Positions 36,090 through 47,654 of a DNA stretch of 64,000 nucleotides are shown piece after piece. A program made the position numbers and the translations under genes. Below the pieces are notes generated by a model, which saw only the letters and a list, made by a program, of their open reading frames with translations, made no database searches and was not told where the DNA came from. How positions within the stretch are numbered: position 1 is the stretch's first letter; the number at the start of each line of letters is the position of its first letter. The stretch is taken from positions 409,029,239 to 409,093,238 of the forward strand of contig NC_092875.1 in NCBI RefSeq assembly GCF_028372415.1. The letters run 5' to 3'. The stretch comes from Notamacropus eugenii. Its lineage: Eukaryota > Chordata > Mammalia > Diprotodontia > Macropodidae.

Positions 36090-36632
36090 GCCAGGCCTAG
36101 AGGCCTGAGGGCTACCCGAGTCTTCCCTTACCTCTATCGGAGGTCTTCAGTTGGCTAAACCAGATGCTCGTATGAGAGAAAGGACGTTCCAGAGTTGAAC
36201 AAGGGTTGAGCTTTATTTCAGGGTCTAGTTACAAGTGCAGGGGAATTCTTCCTTAGGAGGGAGCGAAGAATCTCCCAAGGAGGCAAAGATCTTACAATAA
36301 GAGATTGGAAGTAGAAGTATAAGTGGGGAGAGAGGAGAGAGGAAAAGCGGAGCCTTCTGTCCTGTCTGCTCCGCGCCCCTCCGCCCAAGAGCGCTTTCAG
36401 GCTTTCCTGATCCTACTTAAGCTCTCCAGGCATATAGTTTGCATCTGAATACTGTGCTGTTAGGTGTGCCCAGATCCGGGACAATCTCGAGGGCGGGGAG
36501 AGCTCTCTCCCATCACGTTTCTCACGGGAAGAGGCGGAAATACACCTCGATTCCCAGTCGTTTCCTGGGGGGGCCTCGTGAGAACTCTAAGATTCAGAAG
36601 TTCCCACCTTTACCCGCCCGAGACTGTCCACA
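36090..36632 (-). mobile_element. Putative solo LTR of an endogenous retrovirus (fossil)
   Basis: A GC- and CpG-rich block of about 540 bases unlike its surroundings. On the minus strand it could start TGTGGACAG at 36632. It has a GC-rich U3-like part, a poly(A)-signal context (GAAATAAAGCTC) near 36215-36204, and a U5-like stretch after it. No second LTR, primer-binding site or viral gene was found, so a solo LTR is the most economical reading. Boundaries are approximate and the family is unassigned. Confidence 0.45.
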
Positions 36633-36673
36633 TGGAATTGAGCTTCCAACCCCAGCACTCTTACTCTGCCATC

Positions 36674-37232
36674 TTGATTTTTTTGAACCTATGTGTGAGT
36701 ATTTATTCCTATTTAATTTAATCTTAGAGATTTCATCATTCTACTTTCTGAAGATCTTTCTGACCCTTTGCCTAGTCTTTGCTGTCCCTCCTATGTTTCT
36801 ATGCCATTTTCAGATAAGCTATGCATGCTATGTCTTTATTCAAGTTATTGATTAAAAAAGGTTAAAGAGCACAAGAGACAATCACAGATCCTAGGGATGT
36901 TCTACTGGAGAACTTCCTCTCAACCTGACATCAAATCCTGATAGATTATTCTTTGAGTATAGTCATTCAACTAGCTCTCAACCTACTACCATCTGACCCA
37001 CATCCAAATTTTTCCCTTCAAGAATGGTAAGAAATACTTCATCAAGTTTTCCTAAAATGTAGGTAAACTCACATCCCCTGATTTTTCACTTTAGTAACTT
37101 TCAAAAAAGTAAAAAAAAAAAAAAAAAGGTTTGTCTGACATGACCTATTTTTGCTGAAATCAGGCTGACTGTCAGTGTTTACTGCTTCTTTTTCTGGATT
37201 TTCACTAACCATTCCTTAATGATATGTTCTTT
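36674..37232 (-). repeat. CR1/L3 LINE, RT region (antisense)
   Basis: The plus strand reads the reverse complement of CR1/L3 RT: 'ctgactgtcagtgtttactg', 'cttcatcaagttttcctaaa' (antisense of the FSKAFD region), 'agtcattcaactagctctca' and 'cacagatcctagggatgttc' (antisense of the GVPQG region). It ends near 36680 with 'ttttttgaacctatgtg'. An A-run at about 37112 interrupts it. Confidence 0.75.
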
Positions 37233-37235
37233 AGT

Positions 37236-37490
37236 GTACTGATCCAGGGATCTTTGCTTGGCCCTGAGCTGATTAACATTTTTTAATTAATGACTTAAAG
37301 GCATAGATGGTACGTTTATCAAATTTGCAGATGAGATGAGATGAAACTGGGAGTAATAGCTAACAGTGAATGACAGAGTTAGGATCCCCAAAGAGCATGT
37401 ACAATGTTGGGTTGAATCTGGTAAGAAGAAATTTAACAGGAAAGAGGAAATAGATGAAGAGTTTGGGAAACAAATAATATGCTAGCCATT
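37236..37490 (+). repeat. CR1/L3 LINE, RT core fragment (sense)
   Basis: Begins at the GVPQG-like point ('gatccagggatctttgcttg'), then 'aggcatagatggtacgttta', 'caaatttgcagatgagatga' (FADD region) and 'agaagaaatttaacaggaaa'. It lies head to head with the antisense CR1 immediately to its left and overlaps it in element coordinates, so they are two copies or an inverted duplication. Confidence 0.75.
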
Positions 37491-37499
37491 TCCTCAAGG

Positions 37500-38745
37500 T
37501 AACATTCTCTCTCTCTACTCCTTTTCTCAGTCAAAATGCCTTAAAAAGAGAAAAAGAAAAAAATCTGTCTATACTTAGTATTTTCATTTCTTTTCTCACT
37601 TATTCCTAACTCTCTGCCACCTGGCCTCCAACTCAACTAAAACTGCTCTCTTTAAAATTATGAAAATATTTTAATTTCCAACTCTGCTGATCTTTCGTCA
37701 ATCTTTGTCCTTCTTGTCTTCTCTGTGAAATATATGACACTGCAGACACCTCTGCCTCCTGATCATTCTTTCTTTGGGCTTTCATGCTTTTGTTCTTCCT
37801 TAGTTCTTAATTTCCTTTCTTGGATCATTAGTCATGTCATATATCCTAACTGGGCATGGATAACAAAGTTTTGCCCTGGGGATTCCTCTTCTTTCTCTAT
37901 ACACTCACAGACTTACGTTATCAACTCCCATGGACTTAATGACCATCTCTATGTGGATGACTCACAGATCTATATATGTAGCCCTGATCTTTTAAATTCC
38001 AGTTGCACATCACCAATTGATGTTCCACTGGGCATCCTAATCCCAATATATCCAAAACAATGAATTTTCTTTCCCTCAAAAGCTACTCCTCTTTTGAAAT
38101 TTTATTTCTGCTGTGTGCACCACCATCCCTTCATGTTTGCAATATTGGTGTCATTCTTAACTATTCACTCATTTATACAATATATCTAGTCAATTGTTAA
38201 ATCTCATCCTTTCCACCTCCACAAAGTGCATGTCCATCTCTTCTCCCCACACACAACTACCACCTTAGCTCATGCCCCTGTCATCTTTTGCCTAGACTAC
38301 CATAGCTGCTACCAAATTGGTCTCACACTTTTTTCCACTCCATTCTCCACATAGCTGCAAAAGTTTCCCAAAGCACAGGTCTTACTATTTTACTCCCACA
38401 CTCAAAAAACCACAAATGGTTCACTCTACTGTAAGATCAAATAAAAACTCTGGTTTTACATTTAAAATCCATCAAAACCTAGTCTCAAATTAATTTTTCA
38501 GGCTTATTACATATTACTTCCCTTCCGTTACACAGCAGGGCAGCAAACATGGATTTTTATAGTTCCTCACATAAAGCACTCCATCTCTCAGAGGAATTTG
38601 TTCTAGCCACTGTCTCTCATACCTGGGACATTCCTTAGCTTCCTATAATATCTAGTTTCCTTCAAGATTCAATTTAATTATTCCTTTTTCTACAAACTCT
38701 TTTCCCAATGTTAGGTGTTACTTCCCTTCAACTTATCTTGTATCT
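37500..38745 (+). repeat. L2 LINE, RT C-terminal part to 3' end
   Basis: The plus strand gives SHGLNDHLYVDDSQIYICSP at about 37926-37985, the L2 RT motif C block with YVDD for YADD. Decayed C-terminal text follows: 'cctagactaccatagctgct', 'ctcaaaaaaccacaaatggt', 'tcataCctgggacattcctt' type wording and the L2 3' end near 38740. The 112-codon open frame at 37725-38063 is part of this L2. Confidence 0.8.
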
Positions 38746-38746
38746 G

Positions 38747-38810
38747 GTGTGTGTATGTGTGTGTGTGTGTGTGTACATACATGTATATGTGTGTGTTTTT
38801 ATATACACAC
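38747..38810. repeat. (TG)n and TATG microsatellite
   Basis: TG run with ATAC/ATGT interruptions following the L2 end. Confidence 0.9.
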
Positions 38811-38814
38811 TTAT

Positions 38815-39015
38815 TGAAAGTTTGGCCATAAAGAAGATATGAAAGATACCTCCCTCTGCTCTGTTTTAGAGGTGAGGGTCCAAAGATATAGAACTTAGCA
38901 TATAACAGATTTTTTCAACATGTTGATTAGTTTTACTGATTTTTCTCTTTATTATAAGGCATGATTCTCTGTAGAAGGGGGTGGGGAAAGGAAAATCTAG
39001 GTGATGTAAAATATC
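38815..39015 (+). repeat. L1 3' UTR fragment
   Basis: Reads 'tttttcaacatgttgattag', 'tttactgatttttctcttta' and 'ggaaaatctaggtgatgtaa', the 3' UTR module also found at 22540-22710 and 47900-48080. Confidence 0.6.
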
Positions 39016-39059
39016 AACAAAAATATTTAAAACAAGTGCTTGTTGATCAAAAGAATAAT

Positions 39060-39440
39060 GAAAGACTTTAATTATCTATATGTCTGCTGGAAGCTCTCTG
39101 TGCCAAAAGCAGATCAGCCAATAATTTCTTAAATTACCTGATAAAATTATCTTTCAAAAAGTGGAGGAACCAAAGAGGGAATTCTATTATGGATGTGACT
39201 TTCACCAACAGGGAAAATTTGACTAATGGAGGGAACCTTATAGTTAGTTACCATTACCTCTTCAAGTTTGTGAGTAGAAGGAAATTCAGGCAGAATGTGA
39301 CATGCATTCTAGATTTTGGTGGAATAGATTCCAAAAGGTTAAAAGGAAGGTCAGATACTGTGGCTGGTGAACGTGGGACAAACAATAGTTTTCACTTTGT
39401 GGCAGCAATGACCATGTGTACTTTTATGATGAATTGAATG
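39060..39440 (+). repeat. CR1/L3 LINE, endonuclease C-terminal region (sense)
   Basis: Sense CR1/L3 wording: 'gaaagactttaattatctat' (GDFNY-like), 'gtggaggaaccaaagaggga', 'gactttcaccaacagggaaa' (TNRE). I read it as the left part of the copy resumed at 41190-41915 after the Tc1 insertion. Confidence 0.65.
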
Positions 39441-39449
39441 CATAAATAA

Positions 39450-39795
39450 AAAAAAGCATTTATTGTTCTAGGCACTTTGCTAAGGCCTAGGGACCCAGAG
39501 TAAAATAGGTCATCCCCTTAGGAAGCATACATTCTAGTGGAGAAACAACACACAGAGGAGAATAGTGGAGTAAGAGAAGGATGGAAAGGTGGGATTGAAG
39601 TGAAGCATGACTGGGCTTTTCCTAAAATAGTGACTGTGGTGAAAGTCATTAATCAGGAAAGCTATGACCTCAAGGGAAGAAGTTTCTCAAGGGAAGAAAG
39701 TAGCTAGGGAAGAAGAAAAGGCTGGAAAGTCCATTAAATGTAGCATGGCTGGAGCTCTGCCTGAAATAATGATCCTGATTACTAGATGAACTGGT
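39450..39795. repeat. L2-type tail and unassigned interspersed sequence
   Basis: Positions 39455-39545 read the reversed tail ('aaagcatttattgttctagg', 'ggaagcatacattctagtgg'). The remainder to 39795 is purine-rich and unassigned, as is 39800-39895. Confidence 0.45.
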
Positions 39796-39899
39796 TTTCC
39801 CACCTCTAGCTGGTACTCTGTCACTTGAATGCTAGATTTTGTGTCATACATATGTATTACATTTCCCTCATGTTTTAAATTTTGTGGTTTTTAAGAATG

Positions 39900-41180
39900 A
39901 GTAATACTGAAAAAAAAAAAAAAAACCATGAAAAAACTACAGCTCTTAAGGAACACACTAAAATGACTATTATAGATATTACAGTGTTTGTTGGTATGGG
40001 GAAGTCAACCATTTCAAGGATCACTCAAGCCCACAATTAAACAAGATCAGTGCAAAGTAAAGTGCAGTAAAAAAACAAAAAACAATTAAAAAATGCCAAG
40101 AACAGACAAATTATTGTTACAAAAGAGCCCAATTAATCCCCAGAAAAAAAAAAAAAAGCAAGTTTCAGAAGAACTTGGCACCTGGAGGGATTATTACTGA
40201 TTCTTCTATAGCAGGGATTAACATTTTTTTGTGTGTGTTATGGATTCTTTTCGCAGTATAGTGAAGCTTATGAACTTCTCAGAACAATACTTTTAAATGC
40301 ATAAAATAAAATACATTGGATTACAAAAGAAACCAACTGTACTGAAATAAAGATTTTTTTTTCTTCACTCAAGTTCACAGAACCTTTGAAATGCATCCGT
40401 GGACCATTCTGGGGAAGTGGGGGGGAAGGAGCGGGGTTTATAGGTTCCAAGTTAAGAACACCTGCTCTGGAGTAGGCTTCTTGAACAGTAAAAAAAAAAA
40501 AAAAAATAGCTGCTATTTGCTGCTATGAAGAAAAAACACTTGTCATGGACACAATAATACAAATATGAGAGTAACGAAGATTGAAAAAAGTTAAATTCTA
40601 CTGATAAAACTCACTTTTTCCATTAATGGCTATACCAAAACTGTTGTTGGAAGGCAAACCTGCATGATCTAGAGACAATTCTGTCAGACTATAAAATATC
40701 TACCCAAATAATGACTGGGGGATTTTTTATTCACTTCCATTGTGCCTAGAAATCTTGTCCCCACCAAAAGACCAATTAAGTCTGATAAATATATCAACAT
40801 ACTGAGAAGTAGAACTGTTCTGTAATTACAGAAATTCCCAAACGGAGATGGAATGCTATAACATGCCCCTGTACCATCCCACATGTCAGAAAAGGTCAAA
40901 TTTATGCAAGAGATGAGACAAACATGATTCAATGACCTCAGAATTCACTTGATTTAAACCCAATCGAAAACCTATGGGATTGGCTACATCCTAAGCTAAA
41001 CTTAACTTCCAATGTGATAAAAGCTGATTTCATGATAAAAAATTAAAGTCAAAATCTTGTTAACTCTCAATCCCAAATAACATAAAACAGTGAGTGCAGC
41101 AAAAACATGGAAAATTACATGTTGAATTTTTTAAAGAAATAAGAAATTTAAAAAGATTTATTGTATAGGAGTGATTTATT
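39900..41180 (+). mobile_element. Tc1/mariner-type DNA transposon, decayed
   Basis: A degenerate transposase can be read on the plus strand: GMGKSTISRITQAHN near 39995-40040 (helix-turn-helix region), a MxxGFF-like block near 40710 (compare VMVWGCF), and NSLDLNPIENLWDWL at 40942-40986, the hallmark motif before the last catalytic residue in Tc1-like enzymes. Multiple stops, frameshifts and A-runs break the frame. Terminal inverted repeats could not be defined by eye. The sequence at 40210-40466 is a nested insertion. CR1/L3 text on both sides suggests Tc1 landed in a CR1 copy. Confidence 0.75.
40210..40466. mobile_element. hAT-like MITE nested in the Tc1 element
   Basis: The left end 'cagggattaac' pairs with the right end 'gttaagaacacctg' as imperfect terminal inverted repeats (CAG...CTG). 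Flanking octamers TTCTATAG and CTCTGGAG match at 5 of 8 positions, as expected for a decayed 8-bp hAT target duplication. The inside contains 'taaatgcataaaataaaata' and 'tgcatccgtggaccattctg', wording I recall from a 'ggttaagaacccctg' family of old mammalian elements. No coding capacity. Confidence 0.6.
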
Positions 41181-41189
41181 TTAAGTAAC

Positions 41190-41915
41190 TTAGACACATG
41201 AGCTAAAATTCTATAGGGGCAGTCAGTTCAGAAGGGATGGAAAACTCTTAAGAACGAAATCTTGAAGGCACAATGGGATACAATTCTAATGAGCAAGAAA
41301 AATGTAAATTGTCTGAAGATCCACGTGGATGCAGGGAGATTTTGCCAAACAATTTCAATTTTAAAAAGAGATATACAGAAGGCAGACAGATACAAGGGCA
41401 GACAAAAGGAATACTGTGAAGAGTAAGTAATAAGGGCTCATATGAGGGGGAAATGCGAGGCAGAGATATTTTTGTTTGTCAGAAGTACAAGACAAAGCAA
41501 GTTAAGACACTAGCTTGCCTGAAAAAATATCTGAGGTTTTAGTGGACTATAAGCTCAAAGCAAGTCAATTGTGAAAATCAAGAAAGGTAATGTGTCTTTG
41601 GGGCTATATCAAACCATAGAGCTTACAGAACTAATACTAATCCTGTTATGTGTACTCTGTACTAGTCAGACTACATCTGTAGTAATATATTCAATTTAGA
41701 TCCCCATTTAGGAAAGACATTGATAAGCTGAAGAACTTTCAGATGAAATCAACCAAAATTGTGAAGAGCCACAAATCCATGTTATATATGAGAACTGGTT
41801 GAAGAAATAAGAGATATTTAGAGATATTTAGGTGGGAGAACATGGAGGGATGATATCTGTTATAAAATATTTTAAGGGCTTCCATGTAGAAGAGGGATTA
41901 AACAGAATTATAATT
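41190..41915 (+). repeat. CR1/L3 LINE, endonuclease-RT linker joined to C-terminus (sense)
   Basis: Positions 41200-41510 read 'ggatggaaaactcttaagaa' and 'gatccacgtggatgcaggga' (linker region). From 41530 the text is C-terminal: 'gtactagtcagactacatct', 'aggaaagacattgataagct', 'gggcttccatgtagaagagg'. The RT core between them is missing, so this copy has lost its catalytic region. Confidence 0.7.
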
Positions 41916-41939
41916 CTGCCAGTTATTACATTAGTTATC

Positions 41940-44050
41940 TTGCCCAGATTTATGTTAGCTTCATATTTGATTATCATGACTTCTATATCTTCATTCAAGT
42001 CACACTGGAGACCTCATTCCAAGTTAAATCAAACAATCAATGACTGGAGTACTTTTTGAGTCTAGCAGCCATTTAACCAGTTGTGAAACCATCTAACTGC
42101 AGTACCGAGTTCACAACTCTCCATCTTCCATGAGAAACTGCAAGAAAGACTTTTTTCAAAATGCTTTGCTAAAATCTAAGAAACTCGAATCTCCATGTCA
42201 CTTTCTTAATCTATTAGTTTAATAACTTTCAAAAAATGAAACGCTAATGTAGCATGACCTGATCATGTTGAAGTTACGCCAGCTTTTTGTGATCACCTTT
42301 GTTGTTGTATTTCCTTTTCTGGATGTTCATTCACTGACACTTTAATAATATACTATAGAACTTTGAAATTTCACGGGAATTAAAGTCAACCTCACCGGCC
42401 TATATTTAATTTTCAGAATCCATTCCCTTTCCTTTTTTGGAGTTGTGATATTTCCTGTTTTCCATGATCTTTCAAGAAACCATTACCAGTGGCTCAGAAA
42501 TCACATCTGGTAGTTTTTTCCACTATCATAGAATGTGCAGTTCATCTGGGCCAACTGACTAGAACTCATCAGATCTTACATTGGTACTCCTTACTTGGGA
42601 TTCAACTTCCCATTACTCCCCCCACCTTTTGTTTTTCTAAGAGAGTAATGGATTTATGACCAGAGAAGCTGGGTTCAAATTCTCCCTTTGGCTCTTATTA
42701 CCTGTTTGAGTTGGGGCAAATCATTTAACCTTTCTGAGTTTCATTCTCTCTATATGTAAAATAAAGGAGCTGGATGGCTTCTAAGGTGCCTTCCAGCTCT
42801 AAATCTGTGACTTTATGATCCTAATTAAAAAATCATTCTCCCTGTCAGGAAAAAAAAATCAAAATAATTTAAGCAGCTTTGCCCTCTGTCAACACTATCA
42901 TCATTTCATCCACAACAAGCATCAATCCTATCCATTATTGAACCCAATAAGAACAAAACCCTCATATTGCCACTCCCCCAAAACCCCAAACTCTTTTTGG
43001 GTCATTTCTTAGCTTTTTTTGCTAGCAGCCTCCCTTTATTTTACACTTTAGCATTCCTTACATTATTTGTACAGTGCCATGCCATTTTTATATCTCTCCT
43101 CTTTTACTTGTCCTTGCTTCCATCTTCTGCATGTGTCTTTAAAAAGTTCAAGTTGGTGAGTTACATATATGTACTCATTCTTTGCTTCACTGGGAAGATT
43201 TCTCTTTGTGTTTTCCTAATTTGATCCTTGAGGTTCTTTCTCCTGGCTTGAATTTTAGTCTATAGGAGTCTCTGAAAACTGCTTTTCGCAAATCTAAGGT
43301 ATATATCTGACTATGCTTGGCGTTCCTGCCTCTGTCACAAATTCTAGGAGATAGCAATCACTTCCTTCACTAAGTTCCCACCATTCCCACCCCAGCAACT
43401 ATTGGTTAGAATTAAATAGTGAACAGAATTTTCCCTTGCTGATTTCTCAAACTTCTGAAAGAGAAACTTATCTTTACAGAAAGTCAAAAAATGGTTAGGT
43501 AGCTTTGTGTTTGGCAGAGAAACAACTCCCAACAGAGGTTTGGATAACTGAAGTCCCCTGACACTAATACATTATTCTTATTGACTAGACAGTGACATTT
43601 CCTGAACTCCTTATCTATTTCCATCTAGGTGGTCTGTAGTCTTCTCTTATGACACTATCTGTTTCCACTGATCTTTACTCAAATGCTCTCCATGTTTCCT
43701 TCTCACTACCTTTGTTTCCAGACAAAGCATCTCTATCTTAGCTATTAAAGCCTAAAACTGCACTAAGACTTTTGAGATATCATATATTCAGTACTTCTTC
43801 AACCATTCTTCCTTTCACCAACCATTACCTATTCTGTTTCTTTTTAATAAGTTATGTCTCTCTAGAATCATAATTCTGTCATAGGTCTCATCCCAACAAG
43901 TTTTACTGATAGCTATGAAGTCAAATTTACCTCTTTGCCTTAGCATCTCTATTTTATCTTGCTTATCAATTATACTTTATGTATTGCTGCACTTATCAGC
44001 AACCCAGTAAAGTCAGTGTAAGCTGTTTCATTAGACCAAAAAGCCACCTT
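41940..44050 (-). repeat. CR1/L3 LINE, endonuclease and RT (antisense, about 2.1 kb)
   Basis: The plus strand reads reversed CR1/L3. RT text is at 41990-42560 ('cttgatcacc'-like wording, 'atgctttgctaaaatctaag', 'ttcatctgggccaactgact'). Endonuclease-side text is at 43090-44040 ('gcatgtgtctttaaaaagtt', 'ggataactgaagtcccctga', 'actgatagctatgaagtcaa'). A MIR is inserted at 42640-42815. It is the longest CR1/L3 piece here and faces the sense copy ending at 41915. Many stops. Confidence 0.75.
42640..42815 (+). repeat. MIR3-like SINE inserted in CR1/L3
   Basis: Reads 'agaagctgggttcaaattct', 'gagttggggcaaatcattta', 'agctggatggcttctaaggt' and 'ccagctctaaatctgtgact', complete in MIR3 order. Confidence 0.8.
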
Positions 44051-44059
44051 TTTCCTCTG

Positions 44060-45750
44060 GAGTATATGTTAATATTCTATTTAGACAATATGGTCTACTA
44101 CTTACTTTCTGATGATGGTGGTACTAAATTCTCATTCAGAGATTATGCCTGAAGTGTGGATTATTTATACGGGAGGAAGGGGAGTGGATGAAGCAGACAC
44201 CAATACCACTGTTCTATCATCAGGAAAGAATAAAGGATTGTAATTGCTTAAAAACTCTGATTTTAGCTTTGTGCCATTTCAGAGTCCTATCATCAGTAAC
44301 TACACTGAGAGAAAACGAAGGTTGGATAGACAAAAGAACAAATACTTTCAGTTCTCTTCTCAAGGCCAAGTAGTGATCCATATTCTGGAACGACTGACCT
44401 CAGACTAGTGAAGTTGTTTCTGCCATTCTGATGATAATGCTGACTATGATAATACAAAAAGAATTCTGAAGTAGCTGATATTTGGATGGGAAAGTATTCT
44501 GGGAACACCCAAAAACATTTATGGAAACAAACTCTGAGACATCATGTAATTTGCCCAGATCACAAACAAAGTTAAGAGACTGTGTCATGACTAGATACCC
44601 ATATCTTCTAAGTAACAAGTCAGTGCTCTTTCAATACTATCTGTAGTGAGGGAATATGTCTAATTTCCCTCCCTACATAGTACGATGTATCAGAAAGTTG
44701 TATGACTGCAACTTACATAAACACTCAGTATTCTTAGGATAATGGGTTCATCAGAGTATAGGTAAAAGACTTCTACTTTTTTGCCATTTGACTTGTTCAA
44801 TAAATCCAGCTGTGAAAAGATTTTACTTCCTTGATTATTTGAAAAGTAAGAAACGTATGATGCCAGTTCAAAGCAAGGACTAAACTGAAGGGAAAAAGAA
44901 ACAACTTGAGGCCATAGTACATGCCCCTATATGTAGGTTTTCTACTTGTTCTTCAGGCCAAAAGTGTTGATTTCTACATGAAATATATACCCCCAGATAA
45001 TAAGTCAACTCCCATTATATTTTGGTTAAAAAAATTTGTAAAATGTCTCTTACATTTCCTTTATCTTATTGTGCAAGGATAGATAAATTTGCCAACTCTC
45101 TGAACTTCTGAAATTACTTTTCATTGTTAATGTAACACAGCAAGGAAAGGAGAAAATGACTAAATAGAGCAGGTTAACTGGAAAATAATAAAAATAATAT
45201 TCTCTCCAAGGGAAATGAGATTATTTATGAAAGCCTAAAATTGTACTTACTCTTGGTTTCCTACTTGAAACTTGCTCACAAAAGAATGTACTATAACCAC
45301 GTAAAATGAGAAAGTACAATACAGAAATCTAAGAATGAGATATTTCTATAATATTTTTATATAAGTGCTAAATTTTTTAACTCTTCACAATGAGACAGAC
45401 CCCACATGTAAAAACACTTTGTGCTTTTTAAAGGAAAAAAAAAGCCATATAAATTTGAGGTGGTACACCACAATTGTCCCATCTGTCTCTTTAGACAATG
45501 AAATCTGGCTTAATTCTCCCCAGCTGTGCAAAAGGGAAATCAAAGAAACTGAGCCAGGCAGTACCAGGGATGTGCTAAGGCTCTAGTGTTTCCATCACTT
45601 CCCATTGGAGAGATGAGTCATATGGCATGGATTACTTAAAAATTAAACAACCAGCACCTAAATGATGAGATATCAGTGATAGTAGTTATTTCATGTACTG
45701 AAATGCTTTCCACTAATACAATTTAAACTCCAGTATCTTAAAACCAGGAC
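44060..45750. other. NDUFS4: Intronic sequence, nothing recognised
   Basis: Both strands read; no exon, repeat family or RNA gene was identified. Confidence 0.5.
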
Positions 45751-45753
45751 GAG

Positions 45754-45754
<1 letters not shown>

Positions 45755-45818
<64 letters not shown>
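45755..45818. repeat. (TATC)16 microsatellite
   Basis: About 16 uninterrupted TATC units in NDUFS4 intron 4. This is the purest tetranucleotide tract in the window. Confidence 0.97.
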
Positions 45819-45819
45819 G

Positions 45820-47300
45820 TGAAATTCTATAAATTTATAAATTTCCCATTTCATTTGCAGGTTTCTACACTGTGGATTTTGGATATTTAATTTTCTGTGA
45901 TATGACTGTTTGGAGCAAATAACTATTAGTAATATTTTCAAATGCTACAAAGAAAAATTGTCACTGACCAAACTCAGAATGCAACAATTACCTTGTACAT
46001 TCCATGTAAATTAAAGTGCTTTTTTAAAAAAATTGTTTTTTACAGAACTGACTGGAAGTACAATGCAAATACAGAAATTCTGAAGTTCCATGATTTTGTT
46101 TGTGAGACTTTTATCAGCAAGTAATCTCAGTTCAAGTATTATGAAAGGTCTTTTCTCCATTGATAACCCAAAGCTCAAGTTCTGACAAAACTTCATTAAG
46201 TTAATGATTTTCCCTACTCTCCATTTGTGCCCCAAACAAAAACTACCACATAATTTGGCACAAATTGACATGACTGACGGTTTTTGCTCAACAGAGGCTT
46301 AGGACCAGAATAGCAAAGAGTTTGTGAGGCCAAAGGCTGAGGTACATTGATAGTTGGCAGGTTCCAAGATTCCTAACACAGCTGTGTACCCACATTATGC
46401 CTGCTGAAAGTAAAGTTATGATTTCTATTCCCTCATACAATTGAAAGATAATCTAAAGGAAAAAAAGACATCAGGGGAAAAGTCTTGTCAGAAATGACAC
46501 CTGAAATTTTCCTCTAGTCATAAAATTTCCAATGTCTAGCATACCATCTCTCACAAAGCACTAAGGAATCATTTTACTATCTTAACTGAATTATTAAATA
46601 TTTTGTAAGCACAAGAGGCTTTAAAATACATTTCTATACTGGCCAAGAAATTATTTCCATGAAGAATGTATAAAACAAGCCAATACATTTACTGGAAACA
46701 TGAGGTATTTTAAATGACCCATCAGATCAATACTATTATTATATGCCAAGAATTAAAATTTCTTCCCAAAAACCTTTGATAGGATGTAGTTAGTGGTACC
46801 CTTAAAATTTAATCTTTTATTTTTATTTGTAATGCATTAATTTAGATCCTACTAAATGAACAAGTTCTAAATTCAGACTAGATATATAGGCAGTCCCCAA
46901 ATTATAAATAGGGAACATCCCAAAATTTTGTCTGTAAATCATTTGTTGATAACTTGGAATATATTTCCCTCTAGGAGCAATATGTGGTATTTATGTTCCT
47001 AGGCTAGACCACAAAAAGGTATCTAATATATAATACTGCTTAAGTATTTAGTACTATATTAGTAAAACAACTCAACTACCATGTTTAATAATGTCTTTAT
47101 GTAATGTGTACCAGGTTACAACTTAAAGATGCTGCACCTCTACTCCCACCCCCTATTTCCCCTTTACAGATGCTGTCAGGAGGGATTACTAAGTCACTGA
47201 TTGGGTCTCCAGCAGGGCAGAAGCTGGGATGAACAGCAGAAGATGGGAAGAGCCTATAGCTCTAGTTTTTAACCTAGGGTCCATGAACCTTAATAAACAC
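45820..47300. other. NDUFS4: Intronic sequence, mostly unrecognised
   Basis: A stretch near 46885-47010 ('ggcagtccccaaattataaa', 'tttgtctgtaaatcatttgt') resembles an old MER-type DNA repeat, but the family is not certain. Confidence 0.4.
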
Positions 47301-47301
47301 A

Positions 47302-47363
47302 GTATGTATGTATGTACATATGTACACATGTATGTATGTATATGCACGCACACACACATATAG
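47302..47363. repeat. (TATG)/(CA) mixed microsatellite
   Basis: TATG units followed by a short CA run. Confidence 0.9.
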
Positions 47364-47389
47364 ATAACTATTTCATTTTAATTAGTTTT

Positions 47390-47640
47390 CTCTGAGACAG
47401 CTAAGTGGTACAGTAGATAGAACGCACGGCCTAGAGTTAGGAAGACCCAAGTCCAAGACTAACCTCAAATACTAACTGTATGACTCCAGGGAAATCACTT
47501 AAACTCTGCTTGCCTAATTTCCTCAACTGTAAAATCCAGATAATAACAGCACCTACCTTGCAGGTATGAGATGATATTTATGAACACAATGCCTGTCACA
47601 CACTAGGTTCTATAATAAATGCTTGTTCTCTTTCCCTTCC
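47390..47640 (+). repeat. MIR-type SINE with tRNA head, full length
   Basis: Reads 'cagctaagtggtacagtaga', 'gtatgactccagggaaatca', 'taatttcctcaactgtaaaa', 'gatgatatttatgaacacaa' and ends 'aataaatgcttgttctcttt'. Confidence 0.85.
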
Positions 47641-47654
47641 TGTTCTTCTTTGTA

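Noticed and set aside
36439-36855. 138-codon plus-strand open frame
   Set aside because: Runs antisense through the LTR-like block and into an antisense CR1/L3 piece; no coding family seen.
36674-37490. Twin-priming 5' inversion of a single CR1/L3 copy
   Set aside because: The two opposite pieces overlap in element coordinates (both include the GVPQG to FADD region), which a single twin-primed insertion would not give.
45755-45818. CRISPR-like or satellite array
   Set aside because: It is a simple TATC microsatellite with no spacers; nothing in the window resembles a CRISPR array.
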